From positions 1 to 24,083 of the forward strand of contig CAIKRN010000059.1 of NCBI GenBank assembly GCA_903829855.1: a DNA stretch of 24,083 nucleotides, read 5' to 3'. A program made the position numbers and the translations under genes. Origin of the DNA: an uncultured Opitutia bacterium (GTDB lineage Bacteria; Verrucomicrobiota; Verrucomicrobiia; Opitutales; UBA953). Positions 15,649-22,618 of this stretch are shown here, in pieces; the stretch's first letter is position 1; the number at the start of each line of letters is the position of its first letter. The notes under the pieces are model-generated. The model saw only the letters and a list, made by a program, of their open reading frames with translations. It did no database searches and had not been told where the DNA came from.

Positions 15649-16640
15649 GCCCGCGCTCCCTCCTAGCCGCTCTCTTCTTATTCCAACTCGGTGCCGCCTC
15701 ACTCACGGCCACCGAAGTCGTGTGGCCTACCTCGATGGACCGTACGACCATCCATACGCCGGAGGACTACCTCCAGGCGACCATCTCCGAAAACCCCTTC
15801 TCGGGCTCCTACGGGATGGTACGAGAAGAGGGTCAGCGCTTCCACGAAGGGGTCGATATCCGTCCGACCTCACACAACCCCGCGGGCGAACCGCTCGACC
15901 AAGTCTTTTCAGCGATGGACGGGAAAATCGCCTACCTAAACAACGCCACTAACGGGCCCTATGGTAAATACGTTGTCATCACGCATCCACAAGCGGAGCT
16001 GCTCGTTTACACACTCTACGCCCATCTCGCTAAGATTGAACCATCCCTAAAGACGGGTGACGCTATCCTCCGCGGAAAGCCCTTGGGCCTCATGGGTCGC
16101 ACCTCCGCTGGGGCCGCCCCCATCACCCCCGACCGCGCCCACCTACATTTTGAAGTCGGACTGATCCTGTCGACAGGCTTCGAGACCTGGTATGCCGCTC
16201 AGCCCGAAAACCGCAAATCCCCGAATCTGCATAGCCTCTGGAACGGCCAGAACCTCATGGGCATGGACCCAATGCTGGTATTGAGCCGCACGCGGGCCAA
16301 CCTCTTGGACGCGGTTCGCAGCCAAACAGCCGTGGTCTCGGTGACCATGCGCACAACGAGGCCACCCGATTTTGTGAAGCGCTACCCAATGCTCGTCAGT
16401 GGCGATGTTGAGCGTGCTGCTGGCTGGCGCGTTGATTTCGCCTGGCAAGGCATGCCGATACGGTGGACGGCCCTCGAACCTGGTAACGCCCTCCTGCCTA
16501 GCACGCGCTGGCAACTCTACGCTATCGATCAAAGCGCCCGCAAACTACTGACGAGCCGGAAAATGATTACCCCTGATGCAAAGCACCCGGGTGAAATCCT
16601 GACGCAGAACGTCGAGATCCTTCTTTCGGGCGCTCGCTGA
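15645..16640 (+). CDS. M23 family (LytM-type) zinc metallopeptidase
   Basis: Exported peptidase of 331 residues that likely cuts peptidoglycan cross-bridges or stem peptides in the periplasm. The signal peptide is SPRSLLAALFLFQLGAASLTATE. The LytM zinc/catalytic set is complete: H67 and D71 in FHEGVDIRP, H127 in YTLYAHL, and H166/H168 in RAHLHFEV. The peptidase is therefore probably active rather than a regulatory EnvC/NlpD-type homologue. The roughly 150-residue C-terminal part (about 180-331) is not recognised; it contains a beta-rich VSVTMRTTRPPDF...VSGDVERAAGWRVDF stretch. Start GTG at 15645 overlaps the lipoprotein stop by 4 nt. It converges on yqgE with 1 nt between the stops. Confidence 0.88.
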   Translation: MSPRSLLAALFLFQLGAASLTATEVVWPTSMDRTTIHTPEDYLQATISENPFSGSYGMVREEGQRFHEGVDIRPTSHNPAGEPLDQVFSAMDGKIAYLNNATNGPYGKYVVITHPQAELLVYTLYAHLAKIEPSLKTGDAILRGKPLGLMGRTSAGAAPITPDRAHLHFEVGLILSTGFETWYAAQPENRKSPNLHSLWNGQNLMGMDPMLVLSRTRANLLDAVRSQTAVVSVTMRTTRPPDFVKRYPMLVSGDVERAAGWRVDFAWQGMPIRWTALEPGNALLPSTRWQLYAIDQSARKLLTSRKMITPDAKHPGEILTQNVEILLSGAR

Positions 16641-16641
16641 A

Positions 16642-17187
16642 TTAGTTCAGCCCGGGATTATCAGGCGAGTCGGCCTCAATCCGGAGATCAGGACGATGGA
16701 GTTCGAGCAACTTCTTCCAGAGTTCCACCCCTTCGTGCTCGCTGGGCTCCGACACAAAAGGACAAACCACCCAAGCGTTCATCCGTAATTCATTTTCAAG
16801 TTGGCCCGGAGACCAACCCGCATAGCCGATAAAAGCGAAGAGCTTGAAGCGGGTATCTTTGGCCAACTCCATCGCCTCCTCTTGCCCCATCCCATAACGA
16901 ATCTCACCAGGTCCCTGGGCAGAGCACTGCCACCCACCAAAGGCTAAGCGATCTAGCGCCACAGGGCCGCCCTGAAAAAGCGGAATGTCCGCCAGGGAGG
17001 TTTCCGAGAAATCTGGCTGCATCTGACCGAGCACCCGACCGAAAGGCCGGTTAAGCACCACCCCAATCGTACCCTCGGCGACCGAATGGGCGTGCAAAAG
17101 TATGACGGTCTCCCGGAAATTATCGTCACGTAGCTGTGGGTGCGACACCAGTAATTGCCCCGCGAGTGATGGCGGAGAGCCAGCCAT
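16642..17187 (-). CDS. YqgE/AlgH family protein
   Basis: Protein of the UPF0301/DUF179 family, 181 residues, molecular function not established. Family signs: SLAGQLLVSHPQLRDDNFRETVILLHAHS near the start, GTIGVVLNRP, the PLFQGGPVALDRL motif, and FIGYAGWSPGQLENELRMNAWVV, which is diagnostic. No signal peptide. Last gene of the menA-deaminase-yqgE run: its ATG (17185-17187) overlaps the deaminase stop by one base (TGATG), so translation is probably coupled. In many bacteria this family sits beside other housekeeping genes, so the position gives little clue to function. Confidence 0.92.
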   Translation of the reverse strand: MAGSPPSLAGQLLVSHPQLRDDNFRETVILLHAHSVAEGTIGVVLNRPFGRVLGQMQPDFSETSLADIPLFQGGPVALDRLAFGGWQCSAQGPGEIRYGMGQEEAMELAKDTRFKLFAFIGYAGWSPGQLENELRMNAWVVCPFVSEPSEHEGVELWKKLLELHRPDLRIEADSPDNPGLN

Positions 17188-17663
17188 CAGTTAGTCAGTC
17201 GGGTCACCTTGAGCCCGGCCTGTGCGAAGAGTTCAGCTACCAGCGGATCGTTCTTATAGTCGTGCCGGTAGCGCACCTCGGTGATGCCAGCGGCCGCGAG
17301 GATCTTCGCGCAATTCACGCACGGGAAGTGGGTGACATAACAGATTGTACCCTGAAGGGAGACGCCGCGCTTGGCGGCATCGGCGACGGCATTCTGCTCG
17401 GCGTGCACCGTGGCAAGTTCGTGACCATCGCGCATGTGTGAGTCATGCGGCGCACCGGGCAGGAAGCCGTTGTACCCGGCGGCAACGAGTCGGTTCGGGT
17501 GCTTACCGGTCGAGACAATGATACACCCGACATGCAGGCGCTCGCAGCTAGAGCGCGAACTCACGAGCACGGCGGTGGCCATGAAGTATTCATCCCACGT
17601 CGGACGAGCTCCCCCGTTAACGAGGGCTTCGAGCTGTTCGGCGAGGGACTTAGGCTGACTCAT
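17187..17663 (-). CDS. dCMP deaminase/ComEB-like zinc deaminase
   Basis: Cytidine deaminase-superfamily enzyme (158 residues) that probably deaminates dCMP to dUMP for thymidylate synthesis. Catalytic zinc motifs: H87-A-E89 in TVHAEQNAV and C115-V-N-C118 in HFPCVNCAK. The N-terminal PTWDEYFM and the SSCERLHVGCIIV strand are typical of the dCMP deaminase group, as is the extra loop with GYNGFLPGAPHDSHM. The open frame extends upstream to 17867 inside menA, but MSQPKSLAEQ at 17663 is the natural start: its ATG overlaps the menA stop (ATGA). The protein could also be an orphan deaminase with a different base specificity. Confidence 0.9.
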   Translation of the reverse strand: MSQPKSLAEQLEALVNGGARPTWDEYFMATAVLVSSRSSCERLHVGCIIVSTGKHPNRLVAAGYNGFLPGAPHDSHMRDGHELATVHAEQNAVADAAKRGVSLQGTICYVTHFPCVNCAKILAAAGITEVRYRHDYKNDPLVAELFAQAGLKVTRLTN

Positions 17664-18604
17664 CGCATCCACAGGCTGCCAGCCGGGACCCATCCGAGGC
17701 AAGTGGCAGTTACGCACAGGATCGCCGCTAGGAGCATCAGGCCGGCCGCCCGGCCCAGAAACGGCAGGAAATCGGCCGGCTGGGCGGCCTTGCGAAAGGC
17801 AAGGTGCTGCCAGATAGCCAAGGGCATCAAGGCCATGGGAGCCCAGCCGAAGACGTGTCCAAGGCAAGCCAGGCCGAGGAGGGAGTTACAGCCATGCAGG
17901 TTACGCGCGAAGCCGCGGCCAAAGCGCACGACGGTGGTGCGCTTGCCGACGGCAAGGTCGGTCTCGTAGTCGCGCGCGTTATTCGCGACGAGGATGTTAT
18001 CGGCGAGCAACCCAAGCCCGAGGCCGGCGAGGAGAGCGGGCCGCCAAGGCATGAAAGGACTGTGCCCCAACTCCCCCGACGGGAACGACATGGAAACCGC
18101 CCAGGCGCTCAGCACCGTCGCCTGAATGCCGAAACAGCCGACGACGAAGACGTCGCCCAGTCCGCGATAAGCCAAGGGGAACGGACCAAGGGTATAGGCG
18201 AGTGCGCACGCAATCGCGAGCAGGCCCGCCAGCAGCAACCATGGCGAGAGCAAGGCAACGGGGGCGCCCAGGATCAACGCGCATGCACACGCAATCCATA
18301 TGCCGCGGCGCATGGAGGTGGGCGTGATATCGCCGGCGGAGACGGCGCGGCGCGGGCCGATGCGAGCGATAGTGTCCGCACCGCGGAGCGAATCGCCGAG
18401 GTCGTTGGCGAAATTGCAGGCGACCTGCACGCCGAGCGCGAAGCCGAGGCAACTGAGGAGAATGAATACGAAAAATGGGTTACCCCAGAGACCAAGGGCA
18501 CGGGAATAGGCAGCGACGACCGCACCGCCGAGCGCGATGGGCGCGACGGCCGCCACCAAGGTCTTAGGGCGGCAGGCGTGGATCCATGCACGGAAGTTCG
18601 TCAT
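17660..18604 (-). CDS. menA: 1,4-dihydroxy-2-naphthoate polyprenyltransferase (MenA, UbiA family)
   Basis: Inner-membrane prenyltransferase of menaquinone synthesis: joins 1,4-dihydroxy-2-naphthoate to a polyprenyl diphosphate. The protein has 314 residues with about eight or nine hydrophobic segments. It carries both Asp-rich motifs: NFANDLGDSLRGAD and NNARDYETDLAVGKRT, the latter characteristic of MenA over UbiA. The ORF runs upstream to 18871 but would cross a terminator and the neighbouring gene; the start MTNFRAWIHACRPKTL at 18604 matches MenA. First gene of the three-gene minus-strand run with a deaminase and yqgE. This suggests menaquinone-dependent respiration, which fits the c-type heme protein elsewhere in the window. 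Confidence 0.92.
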   Translation of the reverse strand: MTNFRAWIHACRPKTLVAAVAPIALGGAVVAAYSRALGLWGNPFFVFILLSCLGFALGVQVACNFANDLGDSLRGADTIARIGPRRAVSAGDITPTSMRRGIWIACACALILGAPVALLSPWLLLAGLLAIACALAYTLGPFPLAYRGLGDVFVVGCFGIQATVLSAWAVSMSFPSGELGHSPFMPWRPALLAGLGLGLLADNILVANNARDYETDLAVGKRTTVVRFGRGFARNLHGCNSLLGLACLGHVFGWAPMALMPLAIWQHLAFRKAAQPADFLPFLGRAAGLMLLAAILCVTATCLGWVPAGSLWMR

Positions 18605-18642
18605 GCGCCCTCGAAGGTGGCAGACGCGGAACGGACGGAAAC

Positions 18643-18669
18643 AAAAAAGCCCCGCGAGGCGGGGCTTTT
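18643..18669 (-). terminator. Intrinsic terminator of pseudopilin copy A
   Basis: Stem AAAAGCCCCGC (18645-18655) with GCGGGGCTTTT (18659-18669), loop GAG. On the minus strand it is followed by a run of six T. It lies about 20 nt after the stop of the pseudopilin gene at 18688-19431 and about 40 nt upstream of the menA start, separating the two transcripts. Confidence 0.92.
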
Positions 18670-18687
18670 CGACACAACTGGCCTTAA

Positions 18688-19431
18688 TCAGTTTTGGGTG
18701 ACGATGGCGGCCGCTGGTGTCGTCCCTTGCGGCACGCCAGACGAGTCCTTCCAGCTGGCCGAAGTCGTGCCATCCGACTTCGTGAAGTAGTTCGTACCCG
18801 TGGTTAAAGTATCCGAACACCACGAGACGTGGCCGTCCCCAAAGAGAATGTGGCCGCCTTCCGTACCCCAAACAGAGTCAACGGCCGTGGCGCCTGCCGC
18901 CGGCCAGGTGCCAGCAACCGTGAGGCCGCGCGTCCAAGCAAGAGGAGCGGTGACGGCCCCGACCAATGAGCGCGATGTGGGGGTGTAAAGATCCCAACCT
19001 GACTTACCTTGGGTGAGCGCAGCAGTGAAGGTAGCGTTAATTGCCACCGTGTTACCCGTCCGAGTAATTACATTCTTGGGGATCGTCGTGACCCCATCCG
19101 CCGCGGGATCAGAGTCCAAGAACCAAAGTTCGCCGGAATCAAGGGAAGCACCGTCCGCGAGGATGGCGGCATAACCCGAGATCGACGTCGTCTGGGTCTT
19201 ACCTGAAGCCCAAGTACCGTTAGCGATATTACGACTTCCTTTAGCCCAATTCATGTAAGCTTGACCGATGGAACGTACTTTATTCAAGGCGCTATTCTTC
19301 TTGGCCGAGCGCATGACGCCCTGCACGCCCGGAAAGAGCACGGCGGCAAGGATACCGATGATCGCGATAACCGTCAGCAGCTCGATGAGCGTAAAGCCTT
19401 TGCGAGGAAGGGGCTTTCGTAAAGTTTCCAT
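18688..19431 (-). CDS. Type II secretion/pilin-like pseudopilin, copy A
   Basis: Exported pilin-like protein (247 residues) with a class III signal peptide: METLRKPLPRKG before FTLIELLTVIAIIGILAAV. The prepilin peptidase site is after G12, with N-methylated F13 and E17 at +5. The single N-terminal membrane helix is followed by SALNKVRSIGQAYMNWA and a periplasmic domain ending in a GGHILFGDGHVSW segment, typical of the G-x-x-x-F-x-DGH tail of short planctomycete/verrucomicrobial pseudopilins. It is a tandem paralogue of the gene at 19526-20263. About 23 substitutions are seen over the ~235 residues after the cleavage site, counted by hand. Function could be in surface appendages or secretion of cell-surface material; no secretion machinery is in the window. 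Confidence 0.87.
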   Translation of the reverse strand: METLRKPLPRKGFTLIELLTVIAIIGILAAVLFPGVQGVMRSAKKNSALNKVRSIGQAYMNWAKGSRNIANGTWASGKTQTTSISGYAAILADGASLDSGELWFLDSDPAADGVTTIPKNVITRTGNTVAINATFTAALTQGKSGWDLYTPTSRSLVGAVTAPLAWTRGLTVAGTWPAAGATAVDSVWGTEGGHILFGDGHVSWCSDTLTTGTNYFTKSDGTTSASWKDSSGVPQGTTPAAAIVTQN

Positions 19432-19483
19432 AAAGGAAATATGCCCAATAATCCTTGGTGCATCAAGCCCTCGTTCAAATAAA

Positions 19484-19505
19484 AAGCCCCGGAGGTCCGG
19501 GGCTT
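19484..19505 (-). terminator. Intrinsic terminator between the two pseudopilins
   Basis: Stem AAGCCCCGG (19484-19492) with CCGGGGCTT (19497-19505), loop AGGT, followed on the minus strand by TTTTTATTT. It sits 20 nt after the stop of copy B, so most transcripts of copy B should end before copy A. Copy A therefore needs its own promoter in the roughly 50 nt upstream of 19431, where I see no clear consensus. Confidence 0.9.
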
Positions 19506-19525
19506 CGTGAGACTGATTTTGGAAA

Positions 19526-20263
19526 TCAGTTCTGCGTGACGAGCGCGGCAGCCGGGGTCGTAGCCTGAGGCACGCCTGCCGAATCCTTCCAGCTGGCGGA
19601 GGTGGTGCCGTCAGCCTTAGTGAAGAAGTTCGAACCCGTGGTCAAAGTATCCGTGCAGAAGGAGACGTGGCCGTCACCGTAGAGGATATGACCGCCTTCA
19701 GTGCCCCAGACAGAATCGGTGGCATTGGCGCCAGCAGCTGGCCAGGTGCCAGCAACCGTGAGGCCGCGCGTCCAAGCAACAGGAGCGGTGACATTGCCCA
19801 CGAGGGAGCGGGAGGTGGGGGTGTAGAGATCCCAGCCAGACTTACCCTGCGTGAGGGCGGCGGTGAAGGTGGCGTTAATCGCAACGGTGTTACCGGTCTT
19901 CGTGATCACGTTCTTCGGGATGGTGGTGATACCATCGGCAGCCGGATCAGCGTCGAGGAACCACAGTTCGCCGGAATCAAGGGAAGCACCGTCCGCGAGG
20001 ATGGCGGCATAGCCCGAGAGGGAGGTCGTCATGGGCTTGCCAGAAGCCCAGGTGCCGTTGGCGATGGCCTTATTGCCACCAGCCCAGTTCATGTAGGCCT
20101 GACCGATGGAACGCACCTTATTCAAGGCGCTGTTCTTCTTGGCGGAGCGCATCACGCCCTGGACACCAGGGAAGAGGACGGCCGCAAGGATACCGATGAT
20201 CGCGATAACGGTCAGCAGCTCGATGAGCGTGAAGCCTTTGCGGTTACGAATGGGAGTATTCAT
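19526..20263 (-). CDS. Type II secretion/pilin-like pseudopilin, copy B
   Basis: Paralogue of copy A, 245 residues from the chosen start at 20263 (MNTPIRNRKG before FTLIE; G10 cleavage, F11, E15). An ATG at 20290 would add nine residues (MLIYTPTKS); the shorter form gives a class III leader like that of copy A and is preferred. The first 45 residues after the cleavage site are identical to copy A. The periplasmic part differs mainly in short surface patches (AGGNKAIAN against AKGSRNIAN) and at the tail. Stretches of exact nucleotide identity (for example 19965-20011) lie beside divergent ones. It has its own terminator downstream. Confidence 0.87.
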   Translation of the reverse strand: MNTPIRNRKGFTLIELLTVIAIIGILAAVLFPGVQGVMRSAKKNSALNKVRSIGQAYMNWAGGNKAIANGTWASGKPMTTSLSGYAAILADGASLDSGELWFLDADPAADGITTIPKNVITKTGNTVAINATFTAALTQGKSGWDLYTPTSRSLVGNVTAPVAWTRGLTVAGTWPAAGANATDSVWGTEGGHILYGDGHVSFCTDTLTTGSNFFTKADGTTSASWKDSAGVPQATTPAAALVTQN

Positions 20264-20315
20264 AGATTTGGTGGGGGTATAGATTAGCATAGGAGGATTT
20301 GTTCCCGTGGAAAGG

Positions 20316-20332
20316 GTAAAAAGTATTTTTAC
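20316..20332. repeat. AT-rich palindrome between glyA and pseudopilin copy B
   Basis: GTAAAAA (20316-20322) and TTTTTAC (20326-20332) form a perfect 7-bp inverted repeat around GTA. It lies just after the glyA stop and 53 nt upstream of the pseudopilin start at 20263, in an otherwise AT-richer stretch of a GC-rich window. It could be an operator or a weak hairpin at the end of the glyA transcript. No T-run follows on the minus strand, so a strong terminator is unlikely. Confidence 0.4.
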
Positions 20333-20334
20333 GA

Positions 20335-21588
20335 TTAATATGGAAGGGGGAACCGGGCGGTGAGCTCGGCCACAATCCCCTGTGCTTCGGTGATTTTGGC
20401 AGGGTTTAGGGGATCAGAGAGTACAATCGAGATGGCCTGAGCAATTTGCTTCATTTCGGCCTCTTTCATACCGCGAGAGGTCACTGCGGGGGTACCCACC
20501 CGGATACCGCTGGCCTGGAAGGGACTGCGCGTCTCGTCTGGGACGGTATTTTTGTTTGTGGTGATATGGGCGGCGTCGAGCGCCAGCTGAGCATCCTTGC
20601 CCGAAACATTGGGGTGGCTCTTGCGCAGATCGAGAAGGCTGAGGTGATTGTCAGTGCCGCCACTGATCAAGCCGAAGCCGAGCTTCACGAGCTCATCCGC
20701 CAGCGCACGCGAGTTGGCCACAACCTGCTGGGCGTATTCCTTGAACTCAGGAGTCGCACACTGGGCGAAGCAAACCGCCTTGGCGGCGATGACGTGCTCA
20801 AGCGGGCCGCCTTGGGCACCTGGGAAGACGGAAGAGTCAATCGCCTTGGCGTGCTCGGCCTTACAAAGGATCAGACCACCGCGCGGACCACGCAGGGTCT
20901 TGTGCGTCGTGGTGGTGACAAAATCAGCGAACGGCACGGGCGACGGATGCACGCCGGCAGCCACGAGGCCCGCGATGTGGGCGATGTCGGCGAGGAGGAG
21001 GGCGCCGTTCTCCTTGGCGATTTTTCCGAAACGAGCGAAGTCGATTTCACGAGCGTAAGCAGAGGCACCGACCGTGATCATCTTCGGCTTCTCCCGCTTG
21101 GCCATCTCTTCGACTTCATCGTAGTTGATGCGACCATCGGCACCGACGCCATAATGGACGACGGTGTAGAGTTTGCCCGAGAAGTTAGCCGCGTTACCAT
21201 GCGTGAGGTGCCCGCCGTGCGACAGATTCATCGTCAGGATCTTATCACCAGGCTTAATGGTGGCGAAATAGACCGCGGCGTTGGCCTGGCTACCGGAGTG
21301 TGGCTGGACGTTCGCATGATCGGCACCGAAAAGCGCCTTGGCGCGATCGATGGCCAGCTGCTCGATTTGGTCGACGTTCTCGCAACCGCCATACCAGCGC
21401 TTACCGGGGTAACCTTCGGCATATTTATTTGTGAGGATACTGCCTTGGGCCTCCATGATTGCAGGGAGGGTGAAATTCTCAGAGGCGATTAACTCGATGT
21501 GCGTCTGCTGGCGCTTAAGCTCGGCCTTGATGAGGCGGTCGATCTCGGGGTCAAGCTGGGCGAGAGGGATACGGCGAATGGCGGTCAT
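20335..21588 (-). CDS. glyA: Serine hydroxymethyltransferase
   Basis: PLP enzyme that interconverts serine and glycine with transfer of a one-carbon unit to tetrahydrofolate, in the cytoplasm. The 417-residue protein matches GlyA throughout: LIASENFTLPAIMEAQGSIL, NKYAEGYPGKRWYGGCENVD, NVQPHSGSQANAAVY, LSHGGHLTHG, ADIAHIAGLVAAGVHPSP and the PLP-lysine motif TTTTHKTLRGPRGG, with K230 as the Schiff-base residue. End of a run purD - phosphatase - rpiB - glyA; about 60 nt separate it from rpiB. Its glycine product is a substrate of PurD, encoded upstream. The leader TCAATCCTACC before the ATG has no Shine-Dalgarno sequence. Confidence 0.98.
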   Translation of the reverse strand: MTAIRRIPLAQLDPEIDRLIKAELKRQQTHIELIASENFTLPAIMEAQGSILTNKYAEGYPGKRWYGGCENVDQIEQLAIDRAKALFGADHANVQPHSGSQANAAVYFATIKPGDKILTMNLSHGGHLTHGNAANFSGKLYTVVHYGVGADGRINYDEVEEMAKREKPKMITVGASAYAREIDFARFGKIAKENGALLLADIAHIAGLVAAGVHPSPVPFADFVTTTTHKTLRGPRGGLILCKAEHAKAIDSSVFPGAQGGPLEHVIAAKAVCFAQCATPEFKEYAQQVVANSRALADELVKLGFGLISGGTDNHLSLLDLRKSHPNVSGKDAQLALDAAHITTNKNTVPDETRSPFQASGIRVGTPAVTSRGMKEAEMKQIAQAISIVLSDPLNPAKITEAQGIVAELTARFPLPY

Positions 21589-21648
21589 GGTAGGATTGAG
21601 GAAAGGGCAAATCGTGTAAGGAATCGTGGCAACGGCAAATCGGCAGGG

Positions 21649-22098
21649 TTATCCACATGAGGACTCCATCTTGTCCACGCGTCGGGAATGGCGGCCTGCC
21701 TCGAATTCGGCAGCCAGAAAGGCCTCGACGCACGCCAGCGCAGTGGGGAGGTCGACATACTTAGCCCCAAAGCAGAGCACATTGGCGTCATTATGACGGC
21801 GGCTCAGGCCGGCGGCGTCAGCGCTCTGAACGAGGGCCGCCCGGATTCCATGCACTTTATTGGCGGCGATGGAAATACCGATGCCGGTCGTACACACGAG
21901 GATACCGAAGCGGGCGTGGCCCGTGACGACGTCGGCGCCGACCGCTTGGGCGTAGTCGGGGTAATCACACGAGGCTTCCGTTTCCGTACCCCGATCGAGA
22001 ATCGCGTACCCCTTGGCCTTCAGTGCTTCCATCAAGCCGCGGCGCAGGGCCAGTCCGCCGTGATCGCTGCCGAAGGAAAGAGTGAGCGGGATGGTCAT
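21649..22098 (-). CDS. rpiB: Ribose-5-phosphate isomerase B
   Basis: Interconverts ribulose 5-phosphate and ribose 5-phosphate in the non-oxidative pentose phosphate pathway, supplying ribose for purine synthesis. 149 residues, normal for RpiB. Motifs: FGSDHGG at the start (D12, H13), catalytic base C69 in VCTTGIGISIAANKVHGIRAA, and H102 in SRRHNDANVL as the ring-opening histidine. The family also includes allose-6-phosphate isomerases and sugar isomerases, but the Cys-TGIG and RRHND combination is that of RpiB. Its ATG overlaps the stop of the upstream phosphatase gene (ATGA), so the two are translationally coupled. Confidence 0.94.
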   Translation of the reverse strand: MTIPLTLSFGSDHGGLALRRGLMEALKAKGYAILDRGTETEASCDYPDYAQAVGADVVTGHARFGILVCTTGIGISIAANKVHGIRAALVQSADAAGLSRRHNDANVLCFGAKYVDLPTALACVEAFLAAEFEAGRHSRRVDKMESSCG

Positions 22099-22580
22099 CG
22101 TGGAAGATTCTGACGCAGAAACTCCACCATCGCAGGAATGGCTTCAACCATGGAATCACGGCAATCCTCGTAATCCCGATAACCACCACCGAAGGGATCG
22201 GCGATATCACGGGGCACGTCGTCAGGCAACACGTCGCGGAGCAGTAAGACCAATTCGGGCAAGGGCTCGAAGCGGGAGTGCAGCGCGGCAAGGTGTGACT
22301 CGGTCATGCCGAAGATGGCCGCACTCCGATCCACGGCAGCCTGCGTCAGCAGACGGCTCCGGTGCGAGCCCAAGCCCAAGCCAATCCGCTCCATCGCCTT
22401 GATGGAATTCGGCGAAGCCGCCTGGCCTTCCTGCGCCGCCAAGCCAAAGGACGCCACCTTGAGTCGCTCCAGCCCCTGCCCTCTTTTACTTAAGGCCGCC
22501 ATTAACAGGGCTTCGGCCATCGGGCTGCGACAGGTGTTTCCTGTGCAGACAAACGTGACGGTGTCTCGCTCGACGGCCAT
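22095..22580 (-). CDS. Low-molecular-weight phosphatase, YwlE-like (candidate protein-arginine phosphatase)
   Basis: Cytoplasmic LMW-PTP fold enzyme, 161 residues. The P-loop FVCTGNTCRSPMAEA has nucleophile C12 and R18, and T16 occupies the position where YwlE of Bacillus has the Thr that favours phosphoarginine over phosphotyrosine. The general-acid Asp lies in ADPFGGGYRDYEDCRDSM, again close to YwlE (DPFGG...Y...RD). The family otherwise contains tyrosine phosphatases. The next genes rpiB and glyA match the Bacillus ywlE-rpiB-glyA order, supporting a YwlE relationship. No McsB arginine kinase gene is in the window, so the arginine-phosphate role is inference from residue T16 and synteny. 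Starts 38 nt after the purD stop. Confidence 0.85.
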   Translation of the reverse strand: MAVERDTVTFVCTGNTCRSPMAEALLMAALSKRGQGLERLKVASFGLAAQEGQAASPNSIKAMERIGLGLGSHRSRLLTQAAVDRSAAIFGMTESHLAALHSRFEPLPELVLLLRDVLPDDVPRDIADPFGGGYRDYEDCRDSMVEAIPAMVEFLRQNLPR

Positions 22581-22618
22581 GGGCTCAAGATGAGGGATAT
22601 GTCCCTCGGTTCAAGAGT

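Noticed and set aside
17804..18790. 328-residue open frame opposite menA and the pseudopilin end
   Set aside because: Antisense shadow of high-GC genes; charged low-complexity sequence, and it crosses a terminator.
18605..18871. Upstream extension of menA
   Set aside because: It would cross the pseudopilin terminator and coding region, and the true MenA N-terminus matches the start at 18604.
20446..21492. 348-residue open frame opposite glyA
   Set aside because: Antisense shadow of a certain glyA gene with skewed composition.
21589..21648. Glycine or other riboswitch upstream of glyA
   Set aside because: The 60-nt gap is too short for a glycine riboswitch, and I see no matching conserved core.
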